In this document: one piece after another, positions 52,730 to 61,490 of the stretch | Layout of the letters: each line of letters starts with the position of its first letter | How positions within the stretch are numbered: the stretch's first letter is position 1 | Assembly (NCBI RefSeq): GCF_031020795.1 | Contig: NZ_JAVHJP010000001.1 | Location: 62,001 to 126,000 of the forward strand | Origin: Hydrogenophaga pseudoflava | GTDB lineage: Bacteria; Pseudomonadota; Gammaproteobacteria; Burkholderiales; Burkholderiaceae_C | Reading direction: 5' to 3' | DNA: 64,000 nucleotides | The notes under the pieces: generated by a model | Databases searched by the model: none | What the model was told of the DNA's origin: nothing | Seen by the model: only the letters and a program-made list of their open reading frames with translations | Translations under genes and position numbers: made by a program

Positions 52730-55700
52730 ATGGCCATCCATGTCGCCCTGAGCCACATCACCCATTATCGGTACGACCGCCTGGTCAAACTGGGCCCGCA
52801 GGTGGTCCGGCTGCGTCCGGCGCCGCACAGCCGCACCAAGGTGCTGTCGTACTCGCAGAAGATCGAGCCGGCGGGACACTTCATCAACTGGCAGCAGGAC
52901 CCGTTCGCCAACTACCAGGCGCGCCTGGTCTTCCCCGAGCCCACCACCGAGTTCAAGGTCACCATCGACCTGGTGGTCGAGATGGCGGTCTACAACCCGT
53001 TCGACTTCTTCCTCGAGCCGCGTGCCGAGAAGTTCCCGTTCAGCTACGACGAAGCCCAGCGGCAGGAGCTGGCACCTTACCTCGCCACGGCACCGGTGAC
53101 GCCCCTGCTCAAAAGCTACCTGGAGCAGGTCGACCGCAGCGAGCAACGCACCATCGATTTCCTGGTCGGCATCAACCAGAAGCTCTGGAAAGACATCGCC
53201 TACACCATCCGCATGGAACCGGGCGTGCAGACGCCAGAGGACACTCTGACGCTGAAGAGCGGCTCCTGCCGCGACTCGGGCTGGCTGCTGGTGCAGCTGC
53301 TGCGCCACCTCGGCCTGGCCGCGCGCTTCGTCTCGGGCTACCTGATCCAGCTGACGCCCGACGTGAAAGCCATCGACGGCCCCAGCGGTCCCGAGAAGGA
53401 CTTCACCGACCTGCACGCCTGGTGCGAGGTCTTCCTGCCCGGCGCCGGCTGGATCGGCCTGGACCCGACCTCGGGCCTGCTGGCCGGCGAGGGCCACATC
53501 CCGCTGGCCTGCACCCCGCAACCTTCCAGCGCCGCGCCGGTGGAGGGTGGCGTGGACAAGTGCGAGGTCACGTTCAGCCACGAGATGAAGGTCACGCGCA
53601 TCCACGAATCGCCGCGCGTGACCAAGCCCTACACCGAGGACCAGTGGGCCGATGTCCTGAAGCTGGGTGCACAGGTCGACGCCGACCTGGTGAAGGGCGA
53701 CGTGCGCCTGACCCAGGGTGGTGAGCCCACCTACGTGGCCGTGAGCGACCGCGACGCCGCCGAATGGAACACCGACGCGCTGGGCCCCACCAAGCGCGGC
53801 TACGCCACCGAACTGCTGGGCCGCCTGCGCGAGCGCTACGGCGACGGCGGCTTCGTGCACATGGGCCAGGGCAAGTGGTACCCGGGCGAGCAGTTGCCCC
53901 GCTGGGCGCTGTCGGTGTTCTGGCGCGCCGACGGCGAACCCTGCTGGGGCAACCCGGCCCTGCTGGCCGACGAGCGCGACGAGGCCCACTACACCGCCGA
54001 AGACGCGCAGCGCTTCACGCAGGCGCTGGCCCGGCGGCTCGGCCTGTCGACCCAGTACATCACGCCCGGCTACGAGGACACCTGGTACTACCTGTGGCGC
54101 GAGCGCCGCCTGCCGGTCAACGTCGACCCCTTCGACAGCAAGCTCGACGACGAGCTGGAACGCCAGCGCCTGCGCCGCGTGTTCGGCCAGGGCCTGGACG
54201 CCACCGTGGGCTATGTGCTGCCGCTGCAGGCCTCGGGCCACGGTCCGCTCTCGAACAACGGCAAGAGCGCCTACCACCGCGTCAGCGGCACCGTCTGGTC
54301 CACCGGCCCCTGGTTCTTCCGCGACGAGCGCATGTACCTGATCCCTGGCGACTCGCCCATGGGCTACCGGCTGCCGCTGGACTCCCTGCCCTGGGTGTCG
54401 ATGGGCGACTACCCCTACCACATCGAACAGGACCCTCACAGCGCACGCGACCCGCTGCCCACCGGCGCGGCGCTGCGCCACCAAGTGCACCCGCACACCG
54501 TGGGCGGCGGCTTTGCCGAAGGCGGCACGGTCTCGCTGCAGGGCACCGACTGGTTCGAGGAACAGGGCCCGGGCGGCGAGGTCGAGGCGCTCGGCCTGCG
54601 CCGCGGACAGCCGCACCCGGCCTCGGCGCCTGCGCAGCACCTGTCCTCCCGCTTCCCGCAGCGCGGCGAATCGGCCGCCTGGCTGACCCGCACCGCGCTG
54701 GTGGTCGAGGCGCGCGACCCGCAGCGCGCCAACGGTCCCAAGGCCGAGAAGGCCAGCGGCGGCAAGGGCCAGCACCTCTACGTCTTCATGCCGCCGATGC
54801 AGCGCCTGGAGGACTATCTCGATCTGCTGTCGGCGGTGGAAGACACGGCCGAACGCCTGGGCATGACGATCGTGCTCGAAGGCTATCCGCCGCCGCGCGA
54901 CCCGCGCCTGAAGATGCTGCAGGTCACGCCCGACCCGGGCGTGATCGAGGTCAACATCCACCCCAGCAGCAGCTTCGAAGAGCTGGTCGAGCGCACCGAG
55001 TTCCTCTACGAGGCCGCGCACCAGACGCGGCTGTGTGCCGAGAAGTTCATGACCGACGGCCGCCACACCGGCACCGGCGGCGGCAACCACTTCGTGCTCG
55101 GTGGCGCGACACCATCGGACTCGCCCTTCCTGCGCAAGCCCGAGCTGCTGGGCAGCCTGGTGGCGTACTGGCACAACCACCCCTCGCTGTCCTACCTGTT
55201 CAGCGGCCTGTTCATCGGCCCGACCAGCCAGGCGCCGCGTGTGGACGAGGCGCGCAACGACCAGCTCTACGAGCTGGAAATCGCGCTCAACCAGATCGAG
55301 CAGAACCGTCAGCGCCACGGGCAGGACATGCCGCCGTGGCTGGTGGACCGCACGTTGCGCAACATCCTGGTCGACGTCACCGGCAACACCCACCGCAGCG
55401 AGTTCTGCATCGACAAGCTCTACTCGCCGGACTCGTCCACAGGTCGTCTGGGCCTGCTGGAGCTGCGCGCTTTCGAGATGCCGCCGCACGCGCGCATGAG
55501 CATCGCCCAGCAGCTGCTGCTGCGCGCCCTGATCGCGCGCTTCTGGCAGCAGCCCTGGCAGGGCCGGCTCACCCGCTGGGGCACCGAGCTGCACGACCGC
55601 TTCCTGCTGCCGACCTTCATCCGCATGGACTTCGAGGACGTGCTGGCCGAGCTGGCCGAGGTGGGCTACCGCTTCGACATGGCCTGGTTCGAACCGCACT

Positions 55701-56248
55701 TCGAGTTCCGCTTCCCGCTGGTGGGCCAGGTCGCCGCACGCGGCATCGAACTGACGCTGCGCAACGCGCTGGAACCCTGGCACGTGATGGGCGAAGAAGG
55801 TGCGCCTGGCGGCACCGTTCGCTACGTCGATTCGTCGCTGGAACGCATCGAGGTGCGCGTGAGCGGCTACAACGACAGCCGGTACGTGATCACCTGCAAC
55901 GGCCGCGCCCTGCCCCTGCAGCCCACCGGCACCGCGGGCGAACACGTGGCCGGTGTGCGCTACAAGGCCTGGAACCCGCCGTCGGCGCTGCACCCATCCA
56001 TCGGCGTGCACGCACCGCTGACCTTCGACATCGTCGACACCTGGATGCACAAGTCGCTCGGTGGCTGCCAGTACCACGTGGCCCACCCGGGCGGCCGCAA
56101 CTACGACACCTTCCCGGTCAACGCCTACGAGGCCGAAAGCCGGCGCCTCTCGCGCTTCTTCCAGATGGGCCACACGGCGGGCAAGATGGTGGTGGCCGCA
56201 GCCACCCCGAGCCGGGAGTTCCCGTTCACGCTCGATCTGCGCCAGTGA
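52730..56248 (+). CDS. Transglutaminase-DUF2126 putative amidoligase
   Basis: Protein of 1172 residues. Residues 1 to about 290 form a transglutaminase module with Cys180 (SGSCRDSGW), His229 (DLHAWCEVF) and Asp245 (IGLDPTSGL). Residues about 320-1172 match DUF2126, which is annotated as a putative glutamine-synthetase-like amidoligase: GDVRLTQGGEPTYVAVSDRD, WYPGEQLPRWAL, VIEVNIHPSSSFEELVERTE and GTGGGNHFVLGGATPSDSPF. The protein may thus both make and cut or cross-link peptide bonds. It starts a three-gene run with an ATP-grasp/alpha-E fusion and another transglutaminase. The true product is unknown. Confidence 0.9.
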   Translation: MAIHVALSHITHYRYDRLVKLGPQVVRLRPAPHSRTKVLSYSQKIEPAGHFINWQQDPFANYQARLVFPEPTTEFKVTIDLVVEMAVYNPFDFFLEPRAEKFPFSYDEAQRQELAPYLATAPVTPLLKSYLEQVDRSEQRTIDFLVGINQKLWKDIAYTIRMEPGVQTPEDTLTLKSGSCRDSGWLLVQLLRHLGLAARFVSGYLIQLTPDVKAIDGPSGPEKDFTDLHAWCEVFLPGAGWIGLDPTSGLLAGEGHIPLACTPQPSSAAPVEGGVDKCEVTFSHEMKVTRIHESPRVTKPYTEDQWADVLKLGAQVDADLVKGDVRLTQGGEPTYVAVSDRDAAEWNTDALGPTKRGYATELLGRLRERYGDGGFVHMGQGKWYPGEQLPRWALSVFWRADGEPCWGNPALLADERDEAHYTAEDAQRFTQALARRLGLSTQYITPGYEDTWYYLWRERRLPVNVDPFDSKLDDELERQRLRRVFGQGLDATVGYVLPLQASGHGPLSNNGKSAYHRVSGTVWSTGPWFFRDERMYLIPGDSPMGYRLPLDSLPWVSMGDYPYHIEQDPHSARDPLPTGAALRHQVHPHTVGGGFAEGGTVSLQGTDWFEEQGPGGEVEALGLRRGQPHPASAPAQHLSSRFPQRGESAAWLTRTALVVEARDPQRANGPKAEKASGGKGQHLYVFMPPMQRLEDYLDLLSAVEDTAERLGMTIVLEGYPPPRDPRLKMLQVTPDPGVIEVNIHPSSSFEELVERTEFLYEAAHQTRLCAEKFMTDGRHTGTGGGNHFVLGGATPSDSPFLRKPELLGSLVAYWHNHPSLSYLFSGLFIGPTSQAPRVDEARNDQLYELEIALNQIEQNRQRHGQDMPPWLVDRTLRNILVDVTGNTHRSEFCIDKLYSPDSSTGRLGLLELRAFEMPPHARMSIAQQLLLRALIARFWQQPWQGRLTRWGTELHDRFLLPTFIRMDFEDVLAELAEVGYRFDMAWFEPHFEFRFPLVGQVAARGIELTLRNALEPWHVMGEEGAPGGTVRYVDSSLERIEVRVSGYNDSRYVITCNGRALPLQPTGTAGEHVAGVRYKAWNPPSALHPSIGVHAPLTFDIVDTWMHKSLGGCQYHVAHPGGRNYDTFPVNAYEAESRRLSRFFQMGHTAGKMVVAAATPSREFPFTLDLRQ

Positions 56249-56271
56249 CCGTGACCACGTGCCCGTGACGG

Positions 56272-58929
56272 ATGCAACGGCCCGAACCGCCCGGGGGTCC
56301 CCCAAAGGATGAGCCACGGGCATACTCCAAGTCCGTGACTTCAGAAGAATCCAGAGACTCCCTGTTCGACGAGCTCAGCCCCGAATCCCCACGGGACTGG
56401 GCCTTGTCGCTGTCGGTGCCGGCCGACGCGGGACACCGCGACGAGCTGCGCGACAGCAGCGACCCGCATGCCCTGGCGCCCCACTGGGGGCGCTTCTTCG
56501 ACCACGTGGGCACCGACGGCCTGGCCGACCTGAACCGGCGCGCCGAGAACCTGCAGCGCCAGATCCGCGACAACGGCGTCACCTACAACGTCTACGCCGA
56601 CGCCGCCGGCGGCCTGCAGCGCCCCTGGGCGCTCGACCTGTTCCCCATGATCGTGGCGCCCCAGGAATGGGCCGTGATCGAGGCCGGCGTGCTGCAGCGC
56701 GCGCGCCTGCTCAACGGCATGATGGCCGACCTCTACGGCCCGCAGGACCTGCTGCGCCGCGCCCTGCTGCCCACCGCGCTGGCCCAGGGGCATCCCGGCT
56801 ACCTGCGCGCGATGAAGGGCGTCACGCCGCCCGGCCACACCTGGCTGCACATCGCCGCCTTCGACCTCGCGCACGGACCCGACGGCCGCTGGTGGGTGGT
56901 GGGCCAGCGCACCCAGGCGCCCTCGGGACTGGGCTATCTGCTGGAAAACCGCATCGCCATCGCGCGGCAGTTCCCCAAGGCCTTCGCCGGCATGAAGGTG
57001 CAGCGCCTGGCCGCCAGCTACCGCGCGCTGATGGACGGCATCAAGGCGCTGGCGCCCGAAGGCGACGATGCGCGCATCGCCCTGCTCACGCCCGGCCCCT
57101 ACAACGAAACCTATTTCGAACACGCCTACCTGGCGCGCTACCTGGGCCTGACCCTGGTCGAGGGCAACGACCTGACGGTGCGCGATCAGCGCCTCTACCT
57201 CAAGACGCTCAAAGGCCTGGAGCCGGTGCACGCGCTGATCAAGCGCGTGGACGACCAGTGGCTGGACCCGCTGGAGCTGCGCGCCGACTCCAGCCTGGGC
57301 GTGCCCGGCCTGCTGCAGGTGCTGCGCGCAGGCAACCTGCTGCTGGCCAACGCGCCGGGTTCGGCGCCGCTCGAGTCGAGCGCGCTGCTGGGCTTCATGC
57401 CGGCCATCAGCCGCCACCTGCTGGGCGAAGAACTCAAGCTGCCCTCCCTGGCCACCTGGTGGTGCGGCGAAGACGCCGCGCTGCGCGAGGTGCTGCCCCT
57501 GCTCAAGGGCGGCGTGATCAAGCCCACCTACCCCGGCTCTGGCCTCGACACGGCCATCGGGCAGAGCCTGGGTCCGCGCGAGCTGGACGAATGGTCCGGC
57601 CGCATGGTGCGCCACCCCGACGACTACACGGTGCAATCCTGGCTGCCGCTGTCGCAGACGCCGACCTGGACCGGCGAGCGGTTGGTGCCGCGCTCGGCGA
57701 TGCTGCGTGTGTTCGCGCTTGCCGACGGTCCACAGAGCTGGCGCGTGCTGCCCGGCGGCCTGGTGCGGCTGGCGCCGCGCGGCCAGCTGATGGCGTCGAT
57801 GCAGCGCGGTGGTTCGAGCGCCGACTGCTGGGTGATGACCGAGGGCGAGGTCGACACCACCAGCCTGCTGCAGTCGCAGCCGAGCACGCTGGCACTGGCG
57901 CACCAGAAGCGCCCCGTCACCAGCCGCGCGGCCGAAAACCTGTTCTGGCTCGGCCGCTACACCGAGCGTGCGGAAAACGCGGTGCGGCTCGCGCGCATCG
58001 TGCTCGACCACCTCGGTGGTGAAGAACCCAGTTCGCGCGCGCTGCTCGCCTGGCTTTCGGCGACCGCGCGCGAGAACGCGCTGGTGCTGGACGATGTCCC
58101 CGGCGCCGAGCAGGCGGCACGCGTGTTCGCGCGTTCGCTGATGGCCGGTCTGGCACCGGTGCCGGACTCGCCCCTGGCGGGCCGCAGCTTCAGCGTGGGC
58201 CACAACCTGCGCGCGCTCAAGAGTGCGGCCGCCCAGGTGCGCGACCGGCTCTCGCCCGAGCACTGGAACCTCATCGAGCACGCCGAGGCCAGCTTCGGGC
58301 AGGACTGCGCGGCCATGGCCGCCGACGCCGAATACGGCACTGCCGAAGCGCTGGCCGCGCTCGCGGCGCTGAGCGAGCGGCTGGCCGCCATCACCGGTGC
58401 GCAGACCGACCGCATGGTGCGCGACAACGGCTGGCGCCTGCTGTCCGTGGGGCGGCACATCGAGCGCCTGATCACGCTCTCGCGCGCGCTCTCGCTCGGG
58501 CTGGAACACCGCTGCATGGAAGACCCGACAGGCTTCGAGGCGGTGGTCGCGCTGTTCGACAGCACCATCACTTTCCACGCCATGTACCAGCAGCGGCGCG
58601 ACATGGTGGCGCTGATCGACCTGCTGGTGATGGACCGCGACAACCCCCGCTCCATCGCCTGGGTGGTGCAGACGCTGCGCTCGCGCCTGGCCAAGCTGTC
58701 GCAAAGCGCCACGCCGCAGGACGCCGTGCTGGCCCAGGGCCTGCCCGACCCCGACGTCTGGGTGCTGACCGAGCTGAGCAGCTGGCAGCGCGAGGGGCAG
58801 ACCATGCGCTACGGCACGCTGGCCGAACTGCTGGACGGGTGCGAGGCCGCAGCGGCCGACCTGTCCGACGAAATCACCCGGCTGCACTTCAGCCACGCCG
58901 ACCGCAAGACACAGAGTGTCGGTGTCTGA
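56272..58929 (+). CDS. Circularly permuted ATP-grasp/alpha-E fusion protein
   Basis: Protein of 885 residues. Residues about 60-545 are a circularly permuted ATP-grasp domain (NVYADAAGGLQRPWALDLFP; VHALIKRVDDQWLDPLELRA; ATWWCGEDAALREVLPLLKG). Residues about 560-885 are an alpha-E domain (AENLFWLGRYTERAENAVRL; MVALIDLLVMDRDNPRSIAW). The ATP-binding glycine loop of the sister protein at 48746 (HGAGGYG) is replaced here by TYPGSGLD, a subfamily difference. It starts 23 bp after the DUF2126 gene and ends 3 bp before the transglutaminase. The start may be the GTG at 56335 (VTSEESRDSLF); the ATG at 56272 lacks a ribosome site. Confidence 0.88.
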   Translation: MQRPEPPGGPPKDEPRAYSKSVTSEESRDSLFDELSPESPRDWALSLSVPADAGHRDELRDSSDPHALAPHWGRFFDHVGTDGLADLNRRAENLQRQIRDNGVTYNVYADAAGGLQRPWALDLFPMIVAPQEWAVIEAGVLQRARLLNGMMADLYGPQDLLRRALLPTALAQGHPGYLRAMKGVTPPGHTWLHIAAFDLAHGPDGRWWVVGQRTQAPSGLGYLLENRIAIARQFPKAFAGMKVQRLAASYRALMDGIKALAPEGDDARIALLTPGPYNETYFEHAYLARYLGLTLVEGNDLTVRDQRLYLKTLKGLEPVHALIKRVDDQWLDPLELRADSSLGVPGLLQVLRAGNLLLANAPGSAPLESSALLGFMPAISRHLLGEELKLPSLATWWCGEDAALREVLPLLKGGVIKPTYPGSGLDTAIGQSLGPRELDEWSGRMVRHPDDYTVQSWLPLSQTPTWTGERLVPRSAMLRVFALADGPQSWRVLPGGLVRLAPRGQLMASMQRGGSSADCWVMTEGEVDTTSLLQSQPSTLALAHQKRPVTSRAAENLFWLGRYTERAENAVRLARIVLDHLGGEEPSSRALLAWLSATARENALVLDDVPGAEQAARVFARSLMAGLAPVPDSPLAGRSFSVGHNLRALKSAAAQVRDRLSPEHWNLIEHAEASFGQDCAAMAADAEYGTAEALAALAALSERLAAITGAQTDRMVRDNGWRLLSVGRHIERLITLSRALSLGLEHRCMEDPTGFEAVVALFDSTITFHAMYQQRRDMVALIDLLVMDRDNPRSIAWVVQTLRSRLAKLSQSATPQDAVLAQGLPDPDVWVLTELSSWQREGQTMRYGTLAELLDGCEAAAADLSDEITRLHFSHADRKTQSVGV

Positions 58930-58932
58930 GCC

Positions 58933-59907
58933 ATGGACCTGCGCATCCTGCACACCACCACCTACCGCTACCAGGGCAGCGTGGACATGGCCCAGCACAT
59001 GGTGCACCTCTCGCCGGTGGACACCGCCACCCAGACCGTGCTCTCGCACACGCTGACGGTCTCGCCCGAACCGGCGGCCCGCAGCCAGACCACCGACGCC
59101 TTCGGCAACCTGCGCATCTTCTTCTCGCTGCAGGCGCCGCACGAGGTGCTCACCGTCACCGCCGACAGCCGGGTGGACACCCGCGCGCCCGCGCCGCTGC
59201 CGGACGACCCGGCCTGGCAGACACAGACCTGGGAAGCCGTGCGCGACCACTTCCGCTACCGCGCCCGGGCCCCCTACGACCCCGCCAGCGAATTCCTGTT
59301 CGCGTCACCCCACGTGCCGCGTGACGACGCCTTCACCGCCTTCGCCCGGCCGGCCTTCGCCGCGGGCCTGCCCATGCTGGCCGCGGCCCGGGCCCTGATG
59401 GAGCGCATCCACACCGGGCTCGCCTACGAAACCGCCAGCACCGAGGTCAACACCCCGGCGCTGGTCGCGCTGGCGCAGGGCAAGGGCGTGTGCCAGGACT
59501 TCGCCCACATCATGACCGGCTGCCTGCGCAGCCTGGGCCTGCCGGCGCGCTACGTCAGCGGTTACCTGCTCACGCAGCCGCCACCGGGCCAACCGCGGCT
59601 GATCGGGGCCGACGCCTCGCATGCCTGGGTCTCGGTCTACGTGCCGCTGCCGCCGGGCACCGGGGCGCAGGCCGGCGGCGAACCGGCCACCGGGGCCTGG
59701 TTCGACTTCGACCCCACCAACAACCGCTGCGGCTGGGGCAGCCCCGGCGAGGACTATGTGACGCTGGCCACCGGGCGCGACTTCGCCGACGTCTCGCCCA
59801 TGCGCGGCGTGATCCAGGGCGGCGCCCACCACACGCTGGAAGTCGCCGTCACCGTGGCACCGCCCGACGAGCTGGACGCGCTGCAGGACCCGGCCGCGGG
59901 CCGGTAA
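58933..59907 (+). CDS. Transglutaminase-fold protein (BTLCP-like), second
   Basis: Protein of 324 residues. The N-terminal beta domain begins LRILHTTTYRYQGSVDMAQH. The core has Cys187 (GVCQDFAHI), His230 (DASHAWVSV) and Asp260 (FDFDPTNNR). It is similar in layout to the transglutaminase at 46892, but the two are only distantly alike outside the motifs. It is the third gene of the DUF2126 operon. The expected role is processing or cross-linking of the peptide made by its partners. Confidence 0.9.
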   Translation: MDLRILHTTTYRYQGSVDMAQHMVHLSPVDTATQTVLSHTLTVSPEPAARSQTTDAFGNLRIFFSLQAPHEVLTVTADSRVDTRAPAPLPDDPAWQTQTWEAVRDHFRYRARAPYDPASEFLFASPHVPRDDAFTAFARPAFAAGLPMLAAARALMERIHTGLAYETASTEVNTPALVALAQGKGVCQDFAHIMTGCLRSLGLPARYVSGYLLTQPPPGQPRLIGADASHAWVSVYVPLPPGTGAQAGGEPATGAWFDFDPTNNRCGWGSPGEDYVTLATGRDFADVSPMRGVIQGGAHHTLEVAVTVAPPDELDALQDPAAGR

Positions 59908-59955
59908 CATCGCGCGATCGGCCGCAGCCCGCGGCCATTTCCAACGGAGCACACC

Positions 59956-60102
59956 ATGGGCAAGGAACAGCGCAACGAGAAGATGAGCAAGAAGCCGAAG
60001 AAGGACACCTCGGTGCCCAAGGGCCCGGTCAGTTCCGACCGCCCGGTCGCGCCGGTCACCGCGGTGATCCCGCGCGGCAAGGACAAAGACAAGTACAAGT
60101 GA
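59956..60102 (+). CDS. Small lysine-rich protein, 48 residues
   Basis: A short gene with CGGAGC nine bases before the ATG. The product starts MGKEQRNEKMSKKPKKDTSV and ends RGKDKDKYK; thirteen of its 48 residues are lysine and it contains no cysteine. Small NKE-KKPKK proteins are widespread in proteobacteria without known function. It follows the transglutaminase by 48 bp, with a GGCCGC/GCGGCC hairpin in between. A role as ligase or transglutaminase substrate is possible but only speculative. The DUF427 gene starts 16 bp later. Confidence 0.7.
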   Translation: MGKEQRNEKMSKKPKKDTSVPKGPVSSDRPVAPVTAVIPRGKDKDKYK

Positions 60103-60118
60103 CCCGGGAACGGACCGC

Positions 60119-60400
60119 ATGAAAGCCACCTGGAACGGCGCCGTGATCGCCGAGAGCGACGACACGGTGCTGGTCGAAGGCAACCACTACTTCCCCGAGA
60201 GCGCGCTCAACCGCGCATTCGTCACCTTCAGCAACCACCGCACCACATGCCCCTGGAAGGGCGAGGCCAAGTACCTCTCGCTGTTGGTGAATGGCGAACT
60301 CAACGCCGACGCCGCCTGGTACTACCCGGACCCCAAGCCCGAAGCCGAGCACATCCGCGGCCGGGTGGCGTTCTGGAAGGGTGTGAAGGTCGAGGACTGA
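60119..60400 (+). CDS. DUF427 protein
   Basis: Protein of 93 residues with the DUF427 pattern: KATWNGAVIAESDDTVLVEG, NHYFPESALN, then TTCPWKGEAKYLSLLVNG and AAWYYPDPKPEAEHIRGRVA with FWKGVKVE. The family folds as a small beta barrel; the function is unknown. It follows the lysine-rich protein gene and converges on the flavodoxin-fold gene. Confidence 0.92.
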   Translation: MKATWNGAVIAESDDTVLVEGNHYFPESALNRAFVTFSNHRTTCPWKGEAKYLSLLVNGELNADAAWYYPDPKPEAEHIRGRVAFWKGVKVED

Positions 60401-60415
60401 GCCCGGCGCGGCCGC

Positions 60416-61012
60416 TCAGGCGGCCTGCGTTCCCAGCTTGCGCAGCTTCATGCACCACTGGGCCACGCCCGGCTCGCCCAGCCGGTCCACCAGCCCGACC
60501 AGGGTTTCGTGCACCGGGGCAATGCCGACAAAACCCAGGATGTTGCGCTCCAGCGATCTGACGCTGTGGGCGCGGAAATACCAGCGGTAGACCAGGGCCG
60601 GCATGCCCATGGTCACCACGATGCGGGCCGAACGCCCGCCCAGCGCTTTCTGGCCGAACGGGTTCTTCTCGTCGCGGTGAAAGGCGAAACCGGGCCGCGC
60701 CACCTGCTCCAGAAAGCCTTTGAGCACGGCCGGCATGTCGCCCAGCCATAGCGGAAAAGCCAGCACCAGGTGCTGGCACCAGGCGATGTCGTCCTGGGCG
60801 GCCTTCAGCCCTTCGGGCAGCGCGCCATGCTCCCATTCCGCCGCGCTGCGCAGCAGCGGAAAGTCCAGCGCCCCGACCTCCACCCGCCGAACCTCGTGGC
60901 CCGCCGCCTGCGCGCCCTCGGCGTAGGCGTCGATCAGTTGGTGCAGCAAATGGCGCGCCCCGGCGTCGGGGTGGCCGTTGACGATCAGGATGCGGCGGGG
61001 TTCGGTGCTCAT
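60416..61012 (-). CDS. NAD(P)H-dependent flavodoxin-fold oxidoreductase
   Basis: Protein of 198 residues of the NQO1/KefF/MdaB group: RRILIVNGHPDAGARHLLHQ binds the FMN phosphate, WCQHLVLAFPLWLGDMPAVL is the second flavin loop and GRSARIVVTMGMPALVYRWY the third. It should reduce quinones or electrophiles by two electrons with NAD(P)H. The start at 61012 has GGGAG upstream; a longer frame to 61036 is less likely. The next gene upstream is the AhpD-like gene. Confidence 0.87.
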   Translation of the reverse strand: MSTEPRRILIVNGHPDAGARHLLHQLIDAYAEGAQAAGHEVRRVEVGALDFPLLRSAAEWEHGALPEGLKAAQDDIAWCQHLVLAFPLWLGDMPAVLKGFLEQVARPGFAFHRDEKNPFGQKALGGRSARIVVTMGMPALVYRWYFRAHSVRSLERNILGFVGIAPVHETLVGLVDRLGEPGVAQWCMKLRKLGTQAA

Positions 61013-61072
61013 GGCGGGGCTCCCAAAAAACCCCATGCTGCGCCTCTGCGCCGCCAGCGTCCTTGACCCGGC

Positions 61073-61474
61073 TCAAGCCTTCTGAAACTCCGGGTCCACC
61101 GGCACCTGCAGACCCGTGGCGAGCTGGTTGGTCTTGGCCGCCAGCGCGATGATGGACAGCAGCTCGGCGTGCTGCTCGCGCGTCATGCCCTTGGCCGCGG
61201 CCGCCGCCGTGTGCGAGTGCACGCAGTAGCTGCAGCCGTTGATGATGGACGCCGTGATGTAGACCAGCTCCTTGGTCAGCGGGTCCAGCGTCGACGGCGT
61301 GGCCATCACCCTCTTGACCTCGGCCCAGGTCTGCTCCAGCAGCGCCGGGTCGAAGGCCAGGTAGCGCCACATGTTGTTGATGAAGTCCGTCTTGCGGGTG
61401 GCGCGGATGTCGTCGAAGACGGCCTTGACACGCGGATCGGCCTCGGGGTTCGTGGGCGGGGCGATGGTGGACAT
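61073..61474 (-). CDS. Carboxymuconolactone decarboxylase/AhpD-like protein
   Basis: Protein of 133 residues with the AhpD-type redox motif NGCSYCVHSHTAAAAAKGM, a Cys-x-x-Cys followed by His, and a mainly helical fold. Such proteins reduce peroxides through the cysteine pair or act as gamma-carboxymuconolactone decarboxylases; the CxxC favours the redox role. The ATG at 61474 has CCGGAGAC upstream. It sits between RbgA and the oxidoreductase on the same strand, so a redox pair with that enzyme is plausible. Confidence 0.88.
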   Translation of the reverse strand: MSTIAPPTNPEADPRVKAVFDDIRATRKTDFINNMWRYLAFDPALLEQTWAEVKRVMATPSTLDPLTKELVYITASIINGCSYCVHSHTAAAAAKGMTREQHAELLSIIALAAKTNQLATGLQVPVDPEFQKA

Positions 61475-61490
61475 GGGCGTCTCCGGTGTG

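Noticed and set aside
52604..56323. A 1239-codon open frame antisense to the DUF2126 gene
   Set aside because: High third-position GC keeps the antisense frame open. Its translation is a low-complexity His/Arg/Val/Gln mixture with no domain, while the other strand has clear motifs.
56341..59250. A 969-codon open frame antisense to the ATP-grasp/alpha-E fusion
   Set aside because: Same artefact; it spans two genes and shows only low-complexity sequence.
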